Shown here: piece after piece, positions 1-6,928 of the stretch
Numbering within the stretch: position 1 is the stretch's first letter
Layout: the number at the start of each line of letters is the position of its first letter
Translations under genes and position numbers: made by a program
The notes under the pieces: model-generated
Databases searched by the model: none
What the model saw: only the letters and a program-made list of their open reading frames with translations
Told to the model about the DNA's origin: nothing
From: an uncultured Thiotrichaceae bacterium
GTDB lineage: Bacteria > Pseudomonadota > Gammaproteobacteria > Thiotrichales > Thiotrichaceae
Length of the DNA: 11,567 nt
Direction: 5' to 3'
NCBI GenBank assembly: GCA_938038645.1
Contig: CALHTA010000313.1
Span: forward strand, 1-11,567

Positions 1-344
1 ACATTGGAAATAAACACGATGGCAGAGACTGCCGACAAGCCAAACTCCTTCATTTGACCCGGTGCCATCCAAAAATAGGATAGGAAAATACACACCAAGA
101 TAACGGTGAACAAGGCGGGCAATATACGCCTCGCACGTCGCTCGTAGAAGTTAGCGAGTGTGAATTGGTCCTGAGATTTTTCTTTGAGGATAATTGAGGT
201 AATTAGATAACCACTGATCACGAAGAAAATATCGACCCCAACGAACCCACCACTGAACCCAGCAAAGCCGATGTGGTAGAGCAATACAGGAAGTATTGCT
301 AAGGCACGTAATCCATCGATTTCTGGACGGTATTTAATACTCAT
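1..344 (-). CDS. Acyltransferase-3 family membrane protein (OafA/YrhL-like), N-terminal part only
   Basis: This is the first 114 codons of a gene whose 3' part lies outside the window. The family (acyltransferase 3) consists of multi-pass inner-membrane enzymes that transfer acetyl or other acyl groups to extracytoplasmic sugars such as O-antigen, exopolysaccharide or peptidoglycan. The translation starts MSIKYRPEIDGLRALAI and shows the hallmark R-x10-H arrangement (Arg13, His24 in LLYH), the GVDIFFVISGYLIT segment at about residues 36-49, and FYERRARRILPAL at about 67-79, followed by a hydrophobic helix. The ATG at 342-344 is chosen because the family conserves the Y/RPEIDGLRA opening; a weak purine-rich GAGC lies upstream. 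It is transcribed away from the BMP-family gene. Family assignment is firm; the acceptor substrate cannot be told. Many relatives carry a C-terminal SGNH domain, which would lie beyond the edge. Confidence 0.93.
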   Translation of the reverse strand, partial: MSIKYRPEIDGLRALAILPVLLYHIGFAGFSGGFVGVDIFFVISGYLITSIILKEKSQDQFTLANFYERRARRILPALFTVILVCIFLSYFWMAPGQMKEFGLSAVSAIVFISN

Positions 345-490
345 CTGAGCAGCTCTTATTGTTTTTATTTGCCTCTGACTTTAAGCAGGTTTAGCTGCAT
401 GCTCACTGAATTGACAATATTAGAGAGTGTTATGCAGCCAAAAGCTACGAGTGAGGAGTTAAAACAATTAACGCTGGCTGAATGCAAGCA

Positions 491-519
491 TTGGGAAATG
501 TCATTATTCATGCAATAAT
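491..519 (+). promoter_or_regulatory. Predicted sigma-70 promoter of the BMP-family gene (extended -10)
   Basis: A -35 element TTGGGA (491-496, 4/6) is separated by 17 bases from an extended -10, TGC-AATAAT (511-519; hexamer 514-519, 5/6). Transcription would start near 526, giving a leader of about 35 bases before the ATG at 561. The -10 lies inside the inverted repeat ATTATT-catgc-AATAAT (503-519), which could be an operator. This is a by-eye prediction. Confidence 0.5.
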
Positions 520-560
520 TCAGTGGGTTTGAATTTAACTGATCAGGAGTGATTCTCAGA

Positions 561-1640
561 ATGAAAAAGATTAATCTGATGCGTGCACTAAGCACAGCAT
601 TACTGACTGCAGGGCTAGCATTTACAGCAGGGACTGCGAGCGCAGATGACTTTAAAGTAGGCTTTGTCTATGTTGGACCTACCGGTGACCATGGTTGGAC
701 ATACCGCCATGATGAAGGCCGTAAAGTGTTAGAAGCAATGGAAGGCGTCACAACGACTTTTGTTGAAAGTGTTGCTGAAGGTGCTGACTCTGAGCGTGTT
801 ATTCGCCAGCTAGCGAGCAAAGGCAATGACATGATTTTCACTACGTCGTTCGGTTACATGAACCCTACCGTGAAAGTTGCTAAGAAATTCCCTAAAGTAA
901 AATTCGAGCACGCAACAGGCTACAAGCGTGGCGACAATGTTAGTACTTACTCGGGTCGATTCTACGAGGGACGTGCAATTTTAGGGACGATTGCGGGCCA
1001 CATGACTAAGTCAAATACGGTTGGTTATATCGCTTCAATGCCGATTCCTGAAGTTATTCGTGGTATCAACGCGTTTACTATCGCGATGCGTAAAGTGAAC
1101 CCTAAAGCTGAAGTTAAAGTGATCTGGGTTAACTCTTGGTACGATCCTGGTAAAGAAGGTGACGCAGCTAAAGCTTTGATCGATCAAGGCGCTGACATCA
1201 TTACGCAACACACAGACTCTCCTGCACCACTTCAGGTTGCTGAGAAGCGTGGCGTATTTGGATTTGGTCAAGCATCTGACATGGCTGCATTTGCACCTAA
1301 AGCACAGTTAACAGCAATCGTTGATGACTGGGGCCCTTACTACAAAGCTCGCGTTGAAGCAGCGCTTGCTGGTAAGTGGGAGTCTATGGACACTTGGGCG
1401 GGTATTAAAGATGGCATGGTTCACATGGCACCTTACAGTGATGCAGTACCAGAAGATGTACGAAAAGCGGCGGATGCAGTTAAAGACGGTATCGTGAACG
1501 GCACGATGCATGCTTTCGATGGCCCTATTAAGAACCAAGCAGGCGAAGTGGTTGTTAAAGAAGGTGAGACGGTTAGTGACGGTGATCTTCTAGGTATGAA
1601 CTGGTACGTTGAAGGCGTACAGGGTTCTATTCCTAAGTAA
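561..1640 (+). CDS. BMP-family (PnrA-like) ABC transporter substrate-binding protein
   Basis: This 359-residue periplasmic binding protein belongs to the basic membrane protein (BMP/Med/PnrA) family, whose characterised members bind purine nucleosides or related ligands for ABC uptake. Residues 1-28 form a Sec signal peptide (MKKINLMRAL start, hydrophobic core, cleavage predicted after TASA before DDFK). The mature part begins FKVGFVYVGPTGDHGWTY, the usual first strand and ligand loop, and continues through the two-lobed fold: SEGAD-like segment VAEGADSERVIRQL, then GRFYEGRAILGTIAG, then GYIASMPIPEVIRGINAF, which is typical of the family hinge region. I chose ATG561 rather than the in-frame GTG549, because GTG549 abuts the AGGAG at 544-548 and leaves no spacing; the ATG has 12 bases, somewhat long. 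No transporter permease or ATPase gene lies within the window, and a terminator follows directly, so it is an orphan binding protein here. Ligand is not determinable. Confidence 0.9.
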   Translation: MKKINLMRALSTALLTAGLAFTAGTASADDFKVGFVYVGPTGDHGWTYRHDEGRKVLEAMEGVTTTFVESVAEGADSERVIRQLASKGNDMIFTTSFGYMNPTVKVAKKFPKVKFEHATGYKRGDNVSTYSGRFYEGRAILGTIAGHMTKSNTVGYIASMPIPEVIRGINAFTIAMRKVNPKAEVKVIWVNSWYDPGKEGDAAKALIDQGADIITQHTDSPAPLQVAEKRGVFGFGQASDMAAFAPKAQLTAIVDDWGPYYKARVEAALAGKWESMDTWAGIKDGMVHMAPYSDAVPEDVRKAADAVKDGIVNGTMHAFDGPIKNQAGEVVVKEGETVSDGDLLGMNWYVEGVQGSIPK

Positions 1641-1661
1641 GTCGTTTCGTAACGATTGATT

Positions 1662-1696
1662 AAAGCCCGCAAGGAGTGATTCTTGCGGGCTTTTTT
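1662..1696 (+). terminator. Rho-independent terminator of the BMP-family gene
   Basis: A perfect GC-rich stem, GCCCGCAAG (1665-1673) with CTTGCGGGC (1682-1690), encloses an 8-base loop. It is extended by AAA/TTT pairs and followed by six T (1691-1696). It starts 21 bases after the stop codon. The preceding A-run could let it work weakly on the other strand too, but no - strand gene ends here. Confidence 0.95.
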
Positions 1697-1755
1697 GTGG
1701 ATTTTATAAACTTCTAACTGGTACAGATGAAGACTTCCTTTAGTGCCAAGTAAGC

Positions 1756-1785
1756 TTTACTTCATTTTGATTGTTGTTCTATAAA
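1756..1785 (+). promoter_or_regulatory. Predicted sigma-70 promoter of the aminotransferase gene
   Basis: The -35 is TTTACT (1756-1761, 4/6), followed by an 18-base spacer and the -10 TATAAA (1780-1785, 5/6). The start would lie near 1792, about 40 bases before the ATG at 1831. The -35 overlaps a short palindrome AAGTAA-gct-TTACTT (1748-1762). Since a strong terminator ends at 1696, the gene needs its own promoter in this stretch, which supports the call. Prediction by eye only. Confidence 0.45.
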
Positions 1786-1830
1786 GCGCCTAAGAGTAAA
1801 TTGACCAGCATAATTTATGAGGATGTTGCG

Positions 1831-2688
1831 ATGAGTAGAATTGTTTACGTAAACGGTGAGTTTGTTCCTGAAGAAGAAGCTAAGGTTTCAGTGTTTGACC
1901 GTGGTTTCATGTTTGCTGACGGTATTTATGAAGTGTCATCGGTGCTGCGTGGCAAGCTGATTGATAACAATGGCCATATGGTGCGCATGAACCGCTCTCT
2001 TAATGAGCTAGACATGGCTCATCCTTGTACTGATGAAGAAATTGAAGCGATTCAGCATGAGTTGATTAAACGCAATAACCTTGATGAAGGTTTGATTTAC
2101 CTACAGATCACTCGTGGCGCAGCGGATCGTGACTTTGCTTACCCAAAAGACACAAAGCCAACGCTAGTGTTATTCACACAGGCAAAAAATGTGTTGGGCA
2201 ACCCTATCGCTACAAAAGGTATTTCAGTCATCACCGTAGAAGATATTCGTTGGGCTCGACGTGATATCAAAACCGTTGGTTTGCTTGCACCGTGCATGGC
2301 AAAAATGCAGGCAAAAGCTGCCGGTGCGGATGATGCTTGGATGGTTGAAGACGGTCATATTACTGAAGGTAGCTCAAACAACGCTTATATCGTGACTAAA
2401 GAAGGTACGATTGTTACACGCCAAATTGGTAATGAAATTCTAAATGGTATTACGCGTCGTGCAGTAATGGCGCTTGCAGCAAAGCATGACTATAAAGTGG
2501 AAGAGCGTTTATTCACCGTCGAAGAGTGCCACAACGCTGCGGAAGCATTCATTACGTCTGCCACGATGTTTGTTCAGGCCGTTGTGAAAATTGATGATGC
2601 TGTTATTGGGGACGGTAAGCCCGGCACTATTTCAAATCAGTTACGCGAAGCTTACATTGCAGAAGCAATGGCGGAGATTGCTGACTAA
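1831..2688 (+). CDS. dat: Class IV PLP aminotransferase, probable D-amino-acid (D-alanine) transaminase
   Basis: This 285-residue cytosolic enzyme fits the length of D-amino-acid transaminases (EC 2.6.1.21), which interconvert D-alanine plus 2-oxoglutarate with pyruvate plus D-glutamate and so feed peptidoglycan precursor supply. The N-terminus (SRIVYVNGEFVPEEEAKVSVFDRGFMFADGIYEV) is the standard class IV opening. The predicted PLP lysine is Lys158 in LLAPCMAKMQA. The cofactor-binding ITEGSSNNAYIV (about 177-188, Glu179) and the phosphate-contacting LNGITRR (about 204-210) are both present. ATG1831 is preferred over earlier in-frame codons because GAGGA (1819-1823) sits 7 bases upstream and the homologous sequence begins there. 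It is transcribed alone and meets the TPR gene head-on. Class IV also holds branched-chain aminotransferases and aminodeoxychorismate lyase; the overall pattern favours D-amino-acid transaminase, but specificity is inferred. Confidence 0.85.
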   Translation: MSRIVYVNGEFVPEEEAKVSVFDRGFMFADGIYEVSSVLRGKLIDNNGHMVRMNRSLNELDMAHPCTDEEIEAIQHELIKRNNLDEGLIYLQITRGAADRDFAYPKDTKPTLVLFTQAKNVLGNPIATKGISVITVEDIRWARRDIKTVGLLAPCMAKMQAKAAGADDAWMVEDGHITEGSSNNAYIVTKEGTIVTRQIGNEILNGITRRAVMALAAKHDYKVEERLFTVEECHNAAEAFITSATMFVQAVVKIDDAVIGDGKPGTISNQLREAYIAEAMAEIAD

Positions 2689-2719
2689 CATCGCCGACTA
2701 AAACCACTGATTAAAACTA

Positions 2720-2737
2720 CTAACTAAATATAGTTAG
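2720..2737. terminator. AT-rich hairpin between convergent genes, possible weak bidirectional terminator
   Basis: CTAACTA-aata-TAGTTAG is a perfect 7-bp stem with a 4-base loop. It overlaps the stop codon of the TPR gene (2724-2726) and lies 32 bases past the aminotransferase stop. There is no T-run on the + side and only a short TTTT shortly after it on the - side, so an efficient intrinsic terminator is doubtful. A second, stronger stem lies at 2743-2770, TCCTCAGC paired with GCTGAGGA, inside the TPR coding region. Confidence 0.3.
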
Positions 2738-3335
2738 GTTCTTCCTCAGCTTCTACCGGAATGCTGAGGAGTAAATTGCGACTCTTGATATACGGGTGAT
2801 AGCGCATGGCTTTCAGTATGTCTTTAGTCGCTGATTTATTATCGCCTCTTGAATAATGAATCATCCCTCGTCCGGAATAAGCGCCGAAATGCCTCGGCTC
2901 AAGCTTTAGTACCTTTTCTATATCTTCCAATGATTTGTCAAAATTTTTCAATTGAAAGTGCATGATGGCACGTTGGTTCCAGCCTTCAGCATATTTTGGA
3001 AACTGCTCAACGACACTGTCTAGCGTTTTTATGGAAGCGGCAAAGCTTTTAGATTCAATCTGTGCAAAAGCGGTGTCCATCAAATCCCCTAGGACTTTAT
3101 TCGTAGGAGCAGTCCAAATACGCCAAATTTCTTGTTCGTGACTGTTGGCTTCGATCTCGCTTTTAGAGTTTTTGAGTGCTGCAAACAGGACGTCTAACTG
3201 TTTGTGTTGCACAGCATTTAGGCCTTTGTTCGGCTTGGTTGCATATTCTAGAGAATCTTCAGAAATAGCTGGGAAGGTGAATGTAACGCTGATAAGAAAT
3301 ATCAAAGCAGTTATTAGACTGACTTTACCATTCAT
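2724..3335 (-). CDS. Small exported TPR-repeat protein
   Basis: The product is 203 residues. Residues 1-25 are a signal peptide (MNGKVSLITALIFLISVTF, cleavage probably near PAIS/EDS), so the protein should be periplasmic. The second half holds about three tetratricopeptide units at roughly 80-113, 115-148 and 149-182. The TPR signature is visible in AEGWNQRAIMHFQLKNFDKS, with the periodic W/G-A-F-A pattern, then LEPRHFGAYSGRGMIHYSRG. Such proteins act as protein-protein scaffolds; a specific partner cannot be inferred. I start at ATG3335 because AAGG lies about 7 bases upstream (within AAAAAAGGTGAG), whereas the in-frame GTG at 3342-3344 lies within that ribosome site. The gene is alone, divergent from the diguanylate cyclase and convergent with the aminotransferase. 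The C-terminus is acidic (EAEEEP). Confidence 0.85.
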   Translation of the reverse strand: MNGKVSLITALIFLISVTFTFPAISEDSLEYATKPNKGLNAVQHKQLDVLFAALKNSKSEIEANSHEQEIWRIWTAPTNKVLGDLMDTAFAQIESKSFAASIKTLDSVVEQFPKYAEGWNQRAIMHFQLKNFDKSLEDIEKVLKLEPRHFGAYSGRGMIHYSRGDNKSATKDILKAMRYHPYIKSRNLLLSIPVEAEEEPNYI

Positions 3336-3365
3336 AACACTCACCTTTTTTAAGTACTTTGGATC

Positions 3366-3395
3366 AGTATAAAAGAGAAATCAGACATTTAACAA
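3366..3395 (-). promoter_or_regulatory. Predicted sigma-70 promoter of the TPR-protein gene
   Basis: Read on the - strand, the -35 is TTGTTA (3390-3395, 4/6), followed by an 18-base spacer and the -10 TATACT (3366-3371, 5/6). Transcription would start near 3358, leaving a leader of about 23 bases that holds the ribosome-binding site. The rest of the divergent region up to 3626 is AT-rich, and I found no convincing promoter in it for the rightward gene. Confidence 0.5.
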
Positions 3396-3626
3396 TTAAC
3401 ATTAATCAAGGCTTTAGAGCGGGTACAAGCCAACTAAATCCCTTTAAATAAAGGACAAAACACAAATTACCAAACGTCAGGGGTTAATAAACCATTAACT
3501 TTAGAGTCGTTAGTATGGACTAGCCTATCACTTGTTAGCACTTTTTTCGTAGGACGTTGAAGGGCTGACAAAATCAAAATAAATCGCAAAGCGAAAAAAT
3601 AATAATAAAAATATAAAGGCAGTAAA

Positions 3627-5609
3627 GTGAATGAGGTAAGTATTCGACGTCCTCAGGCGCGAGATCTCGGGTCTGTTGTACGTTTTAGTTTTCTAAAGAC
3701 AGCGCTGATTCCGATTCTGACTGTTCAGCTAGTGTTGTTGTGCCTGTATTTTTTTAGTGCAGGCTACATCACAGAAAAGAATATGTCGTTGTTGCATGAT
3801 AATGCTTTGCAGACAGTTTCTGAAATTACTAAAACAGAAGCCCAAATCTTTGATGATCAATTAAGAGAGATCAGCCGGAACAATTTATCGTTGCAAGCGG
3901 AACATGAAGCAATGTTTCGCAGACCCGCACCCGATTATTCATATGATGAAAAACTCTTTATGGAAAAGGTTGGTTATGATCTAAACCAAAACCTGAACCC
4001 GGCAGGCTTTTCTAGTCTTTATCTCTCAAGCAAAACTAAGATGAACCCTCGGATGAGGCGCAAAATAACCAAGACGACTGAAATGGATAACCGTTTTAGA
4101 ACCTTGGTTGACAATAATCCCAATATTGTTACGGCGTATTTCAACTCTTGGGACAACATGGCAAGAATCTACCCTGCTATGGAAAATTTTTACGATCAAT
4201 TTCCTTATGATTTTGATCTCACACGTTTCAATTTCTATTACCTTGCTGATCAGATCAACAACCCTAAGCGAAGCAGTATATGGACAAGGGTCTACCTTGA
4301 CCCTGCGGGCAAGGGGTGGATGTTATCTAACTTAGTTCCTATCTATCAAAATAATTTCCTTGAGGGTGTAACCGGTCTAGATGTAACGCTTGGGACGTTC
4401 TCTAAACACATTCTATCGAGTAATTTGCAATGGAATAGCGGCGCCATAGTTATGGACGGCCAAGGCAATATCCTGACTATGTCTCGAGCTGCTGAAAGTT
4501 ATCTTGGGCTGACTGATGTAAGCGATTACAACTACAAAGATAACCCAGTTGATCGAACGTTAACAAAGCCAACAAGGTTTAACTTGCTAAAACAAAATAC
4601 CTTAACGGGAATGTATTTTTCGGAGTTTTTCAATGGTAATGAAAAATCTTTAGAGTTTACGCTTAACGGTGAAGAATTTCTGGTCACTAAGCAAGAGATT
4701 AGTGAGACAGGTTGGCAACTTTTCATTCTTGCGCCACTGAAAAATGTTTACGGCCCCATTTTGCTTGAAAAAGAGAAATTAACTCAACTTGGACTAATAT
4801 TTCTTGCGCTTGCCGCGCTATTTTATTTGGCATATTTTGTTTACCTTAGCCGAGCATCTAAAATGTTGGCAAAGAGAATTACCAAGCCAATTTCCCAAGT
4901 GACAAAAATGATTATGGCGCGTAATGCGGACGATAAAACATTTGGTGCACATGACCCAGTCAACATTACTGAGCTTGATAACCTGCTCAGCATGAATTTA
5001 AAAATTCAAAACTCAAAGCTGCTATATCAAAAAATTAGTGGGGAAATGAAGGTTAAAAATGATCAGCTTAAGAGGCTGGCCATCACTGATCAGCTGACTC
5101 AACTTTATAACCGGTTGAAGTTGGATGAAGTCTTAGGTTATGAGTCGGCACGTTCGCAAAGAGATAAAACACCCCTCACTGTTGCGATAATAGATATTGA
5201 TAAGTTCAAGCTGGTCAACGACACGTTTGGTCATCAAGTAGGGGACAAGGTATTAATCGGTGTGGCGGATGTTATGCTTAAAAATAGCCGCTCTACTGAT
5301 ATTTTGGGTCGTTGGGGTGGCGAAGAATTTATGTTAATTCTACCCAATACGTCGTTAAAGCATGCTTTGCTCCAAACAAACAAGCTGCGTGAGCTTATAG
5401 AAAAGTCTAATTTTAGTCCTGTAAAGCAGGTGACTATTAGCATGGGGGTAGCCTGCTGCGAAGGTTTCGTATGTCAACAGCAGCTGATTGAACTTGCTGA
5501 TAACGCACTTTACGAAGCTAAAGAAAATGGCCGGAACCGTGTAGAGTTTGCTCCAACGTCGCAAGGCTTGGTAGAAAAAGCCGATGAGTCTACAGAAGTT
5601 GCCTATTAA
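3627..5609 (+). CDS. Membrane diguanylate cyclase: dCache sensor, HAMP, GGEEF domain
   Basis: This 660-residue inner-membrane enzyme is predicted to make cyclic di-GMP from two GTP in response to a periplasmic signal. In order, it has TM1 (about 23-46), a periplasmic region of about 335 residues with dCache features (SIWTRVYLDPAGKGWMLS and NFLEGVTGLDVTL near 217-255), TM2 (about 386-408), a HAMP-like linker (about 410-465), a short helix, and the GGDEF domain (about 480-642). Catalytic features are intact: IDIDKFKLVND (metal-binding Asp523/525 region) and the signature GGEEF at 564-568. RSTD at 555-558, five residues before it, is the inhibitory I-site, so product feedback is likely. GTG3627 is taken as start because AAGG (3616-3619) lies 7 bases upstream and no ATG is near. 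Three cysteines cluster at 610, 611 and 616. No EAL domain is present. The sensed ligand is unknown. Confidence 0.93.
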   Translation: MNEVSIRRPQARDLGSVVRFSFLKTALIPILTVQLVLLCLYFFSAGYITEKNMSLLHDNALQTVSEITKTEAQIFDDQLREISRNNLSLQAEHEAMFRRPAPDYSYDEKLFMEKVGYDLNQNLNPAGFSSLYLSSKTKMNPRMRRKITKTTEMDNRFRTLVDNNPNIVTAYFNSWDNMARIYPAMENFYDQFPYDFDLTRFNFYYLADQINNPKRSSIWTRVYLDPAGKGWMLSNLVPIYQNNFLEGVTGLDVTLGTFSKHILSSNLQWNSGAIVMDGQGNILTMSRAAESYLGLTDVSDYNYKDNPVDRTLTKPTRFNLLKQNTLTGMYFSEFFNGNEKSLEFTLNGEEFLVTKQEISETGWQLFILAPLKNVYGPILLEKEKLTQLGLIFLALAALFYLAYFVYLSRASKMLAKRITKPISQVTKMIMARNADDKTFGAHDPVNITELDNLLSMNLKIQNSKLLYQKISGEMKVKNDQLKRLAITDQLTQLYNRLKLDEVLGYESARSQRDKTPLTVAIIDIDKFKLVNDTFGHQVGDKVLIGVADVMLKNSRSTDILGRWGGEEFMLILPNTSLKHALLQTNKLRELIEKSNFSPVKQVTISMGVACCEGFVCQQQLIELADNALYEAKENGRNRVEFAPTSQGLVEKADESTEVAY

Positions 5610-5714
5610 ACAAGTTCGCTTCAGTACCAGCTGCACAAAACCTGCAAAGTAAATACGCTGAATTTACAAAGACTTCGGATTGTTTTTTTATCTCAATAAG
5701 GGACAATTCGATGC

Positions 5715-6230
5715 ATGAAAACATTGTTCCTACTAGCACTTCTTATTTTCCTCTGTGGCTTTCTACCTCAAGAGCATCGGGTGATGCCCGTTGATAATGC
5801 AACGCTGCGTGACTGGAACAAGGATTCGTTTTGGTACTATCCTTGGGGTCGTTCCGGCACGCATAAAGGCATCGACATTTTTGCTAAACATGGCACACCT
5901 GTTCGAGCAACGACCGGGGGAATTGTCTTGTATAGCGGTCAATATGGGCTAGGCGGCAATGTTGTTTATATGTTGGGAGCCAACTGGCGATTTCATTATT
6001 ATGCGCATCTGGATAGCACCATGGTTTCAGGATTGACCCCTGTTGTCGCGGGTGAATTAATCGGAACGGTAGGGACCAGTGGCAACGCACAAGGAAAGCA
6101 ACCTCATTTACACTATACAATTAAGAGTGCTTTCCCCCGTTTCTGGACTTATGATAGCCAGAACCATTCATCTTGGAATCGAACTTATTACCTCGATCCT
6201 GGAAAATTCTTGCAGGGAATACCGCAATGA
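5715..6230 (+). CDS. Exported M23 (LytM-type) zinc metallopeptidase
   Basis: This short protein of 171 residues is mostly the catalytic domain. M23 peptidases cut peptidoglycan cross-bridges or stem peptides, here in the periplasm. A hydrophobic N-terminus (residues 2-17, KTLFLLALLIFLCGFL) is a signal peptide or anchor; Cys14 does not sit in a good lipobox. The active-site set is complete: His50 and Asp54 in THKGIDIF, catalytic His98 in HYYAHLD, and the HxH pair His131/His133 in PHLHYTI. It is therefore probably an active enzyme, not a degenerate LytM factor. No LysM, SPOR or coiled-coil domain is present. It is the first gene of an operon and overlaps the response-regulator start by the ATGA at 6227-6230. 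AAGGGA (5698-5703) is 11 bases from this ATG but only 7 from an out-of-frame ATG at 5711, which may lower its translation. Confidence 0.9.
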   Translation: MKTLFLLALLIFLCGFLPQEHRVMPVDNATLRDWNKDSFWYYPWGRSGTHKGIDIFAKHGTPVRATTGGIVLYSGQYGLGGNVVYMLGANWRFHYYAHLDSTMVSGLTPVVAGELIGTVGTSGNAQGKQPHLHYTIKSAFPRFWTYDSQNHSSWNRTYYLDPGKFLQGIPQ

Positions 6231-6928
6231 ATCAAAAGAAAATACTGGTTGTTGATGATGACCCGCATATTCGCGAAGTGATTAGCTTTGCTTTGCAAAA
6301 AGCTGAGATGTTAGTGGCGACGGCTGAAGATGGCCAGCAAGCACTAACGCAGTTTATGGCGTCACCGACTGACCTAATTGTGCTAGATATCAATATGCCT
6401 GAAATGGACGGTTTGGCTTGCTGTCGTGAAGTTCGGAAGGTTTCAGAAGTGCCGATTTTGTTTTTGTCTTCAAGAGATGATGAGATAGATCGCATTTTGG
6501 GTCTGGAAATTGGCGGCGATGATTATGTGACAAAGCCGTTCAGTCCACGTGAGCTGGTCGCGCGTATTAACGCCATCCTAAAACGTACGCAAACTGTGGT
6601 GAATACTGCCGAAGAAACTCAAAACCAGCGTCTATTGCATGGTCAGCTATCTTTAGATGAAGAGCAGCATGCGGTTTGGTGGGGTAAGCAAAGTGTTAGT
6701 CTTACTGCGACTGAGTTTGCGATTCTTGCGCAGTTTATGCGGCATCCTACTCGCGTGTTTAGCCGTGACAGCATTATGAGCAGCGCTTACCAATTTAATA
6801 TCCAAGTCAGTGATCGGACCATAGATAGTCACATCCGTCATATACGCAGTAAGTTTGCAGCAGTGGGGTGTGAAAGCATTATTGAAACGCTGCACAGCGT
6901 GGGTTACAAACTCTCCCCATGCCAATAA
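6227..6928 (+). CDS. OmpR/PhoB-family response regulator (CreB-like)
   Basis: This 233-residue cytosolic transcription factor has a receiver domain (about 3-120) and a winged-helix DNA-binding domain (about 135-230). The receiver has the acidic pocket Asp10-Asp12 (VVDDDPHIRE), phospho-acceptor Asp54 (IVLDINMPEMDG), the switch serine at 81/82 (FLSSRDDE) and Lys103 (TKPFSPREL). The wing domain shows LTATEFAIL, then DRTIDSHIRHIRSKF (recognition helix) and the terminal ETLHSVGYKL. The start is ATG6227, sharing ATGA with the M23 stop, with AGGGA (6214-6218) 8 bases upstream; an earlier in-frame ATG inside the peptidase gene is less plausible. The sensor kinase starts 10 bases before its stop. Targets are unknown; autoregulation of this operon is a reasonable guess. 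The likeness to CreB is by general pattern and partner kinase, not proven orthology. Confidence 0.95.
   Translation: MNQKKILVVDDDPHIREVISFALQKAEMLVATAEDGQQALTQFMASPTDLIVLDINMPEMDGLACCREVRKVSEVPILFLSSRDDEIDRILGLEIGGDDYVTKPFSPRELVARINAILKRTQTVVNTAEETQNQRLLHGQLSLDEEQHAVWWGKQSVSLTATEFAILAQFMRHPTRVFSRDSIMSSAYQFNIQVSDRTIDSHIRHIRSKFAAVGCESIIETLHSVGYKLSPCQ

Noticed and set aside
411..436. Perfect TTGACA (411-416) as a -35 for the BMP-family gene
   Set aside because: The only TATAAT-like hexamer nearby (TATGCA, 431-436) is 14 bases away, too close; the promoter at 491-519 has correct 17-base spacing and an extended -10.
432..518. Small + strand frame of 28 codons (MQPKATSEELK start) upstream of the BMP-family gene
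   Set aside because: It has only a weak GAGAG before its ATG, overlaps the predicted promoter of the next gene, and its length is unremarkable for random sequence.
3580..3600. Short hairpin TCGC-aaa-GCGA before the diguanylate cyclase gene
   Set aside because: A 4-bp stem in an AT-rich leader is expected by chance and has no clear partner feature.
5661..5691. Terminator or promoter between the diguanylate cyclase and the peptidase (TTCGG loop with T-run; TTTACA with TTTTAT)
   Set aside because: The putative stem has mismatches at most positions outside the C-TTCG-G, so it would not be stable. The promoter reading has a 4/6 -10 and would start transcription on top of the ribosome site. Neither is supported well enough to list.
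5745..5756. Lipobox cysteine (Cys14) making the M23 protein a lipoprotein
   Set aside because: The residue before Cys14 is Leu, not Gly/Ala/Ser, so the lipobox rule is not met.
6173..6226. Earlier in-frame ATG for the response regulator
   Set aside because: It lies deep inside the peptidase gene and adds 18 residues before the standard receiver start; ATG6227 has AGGGA at 8 bases and the ATGA overlap.
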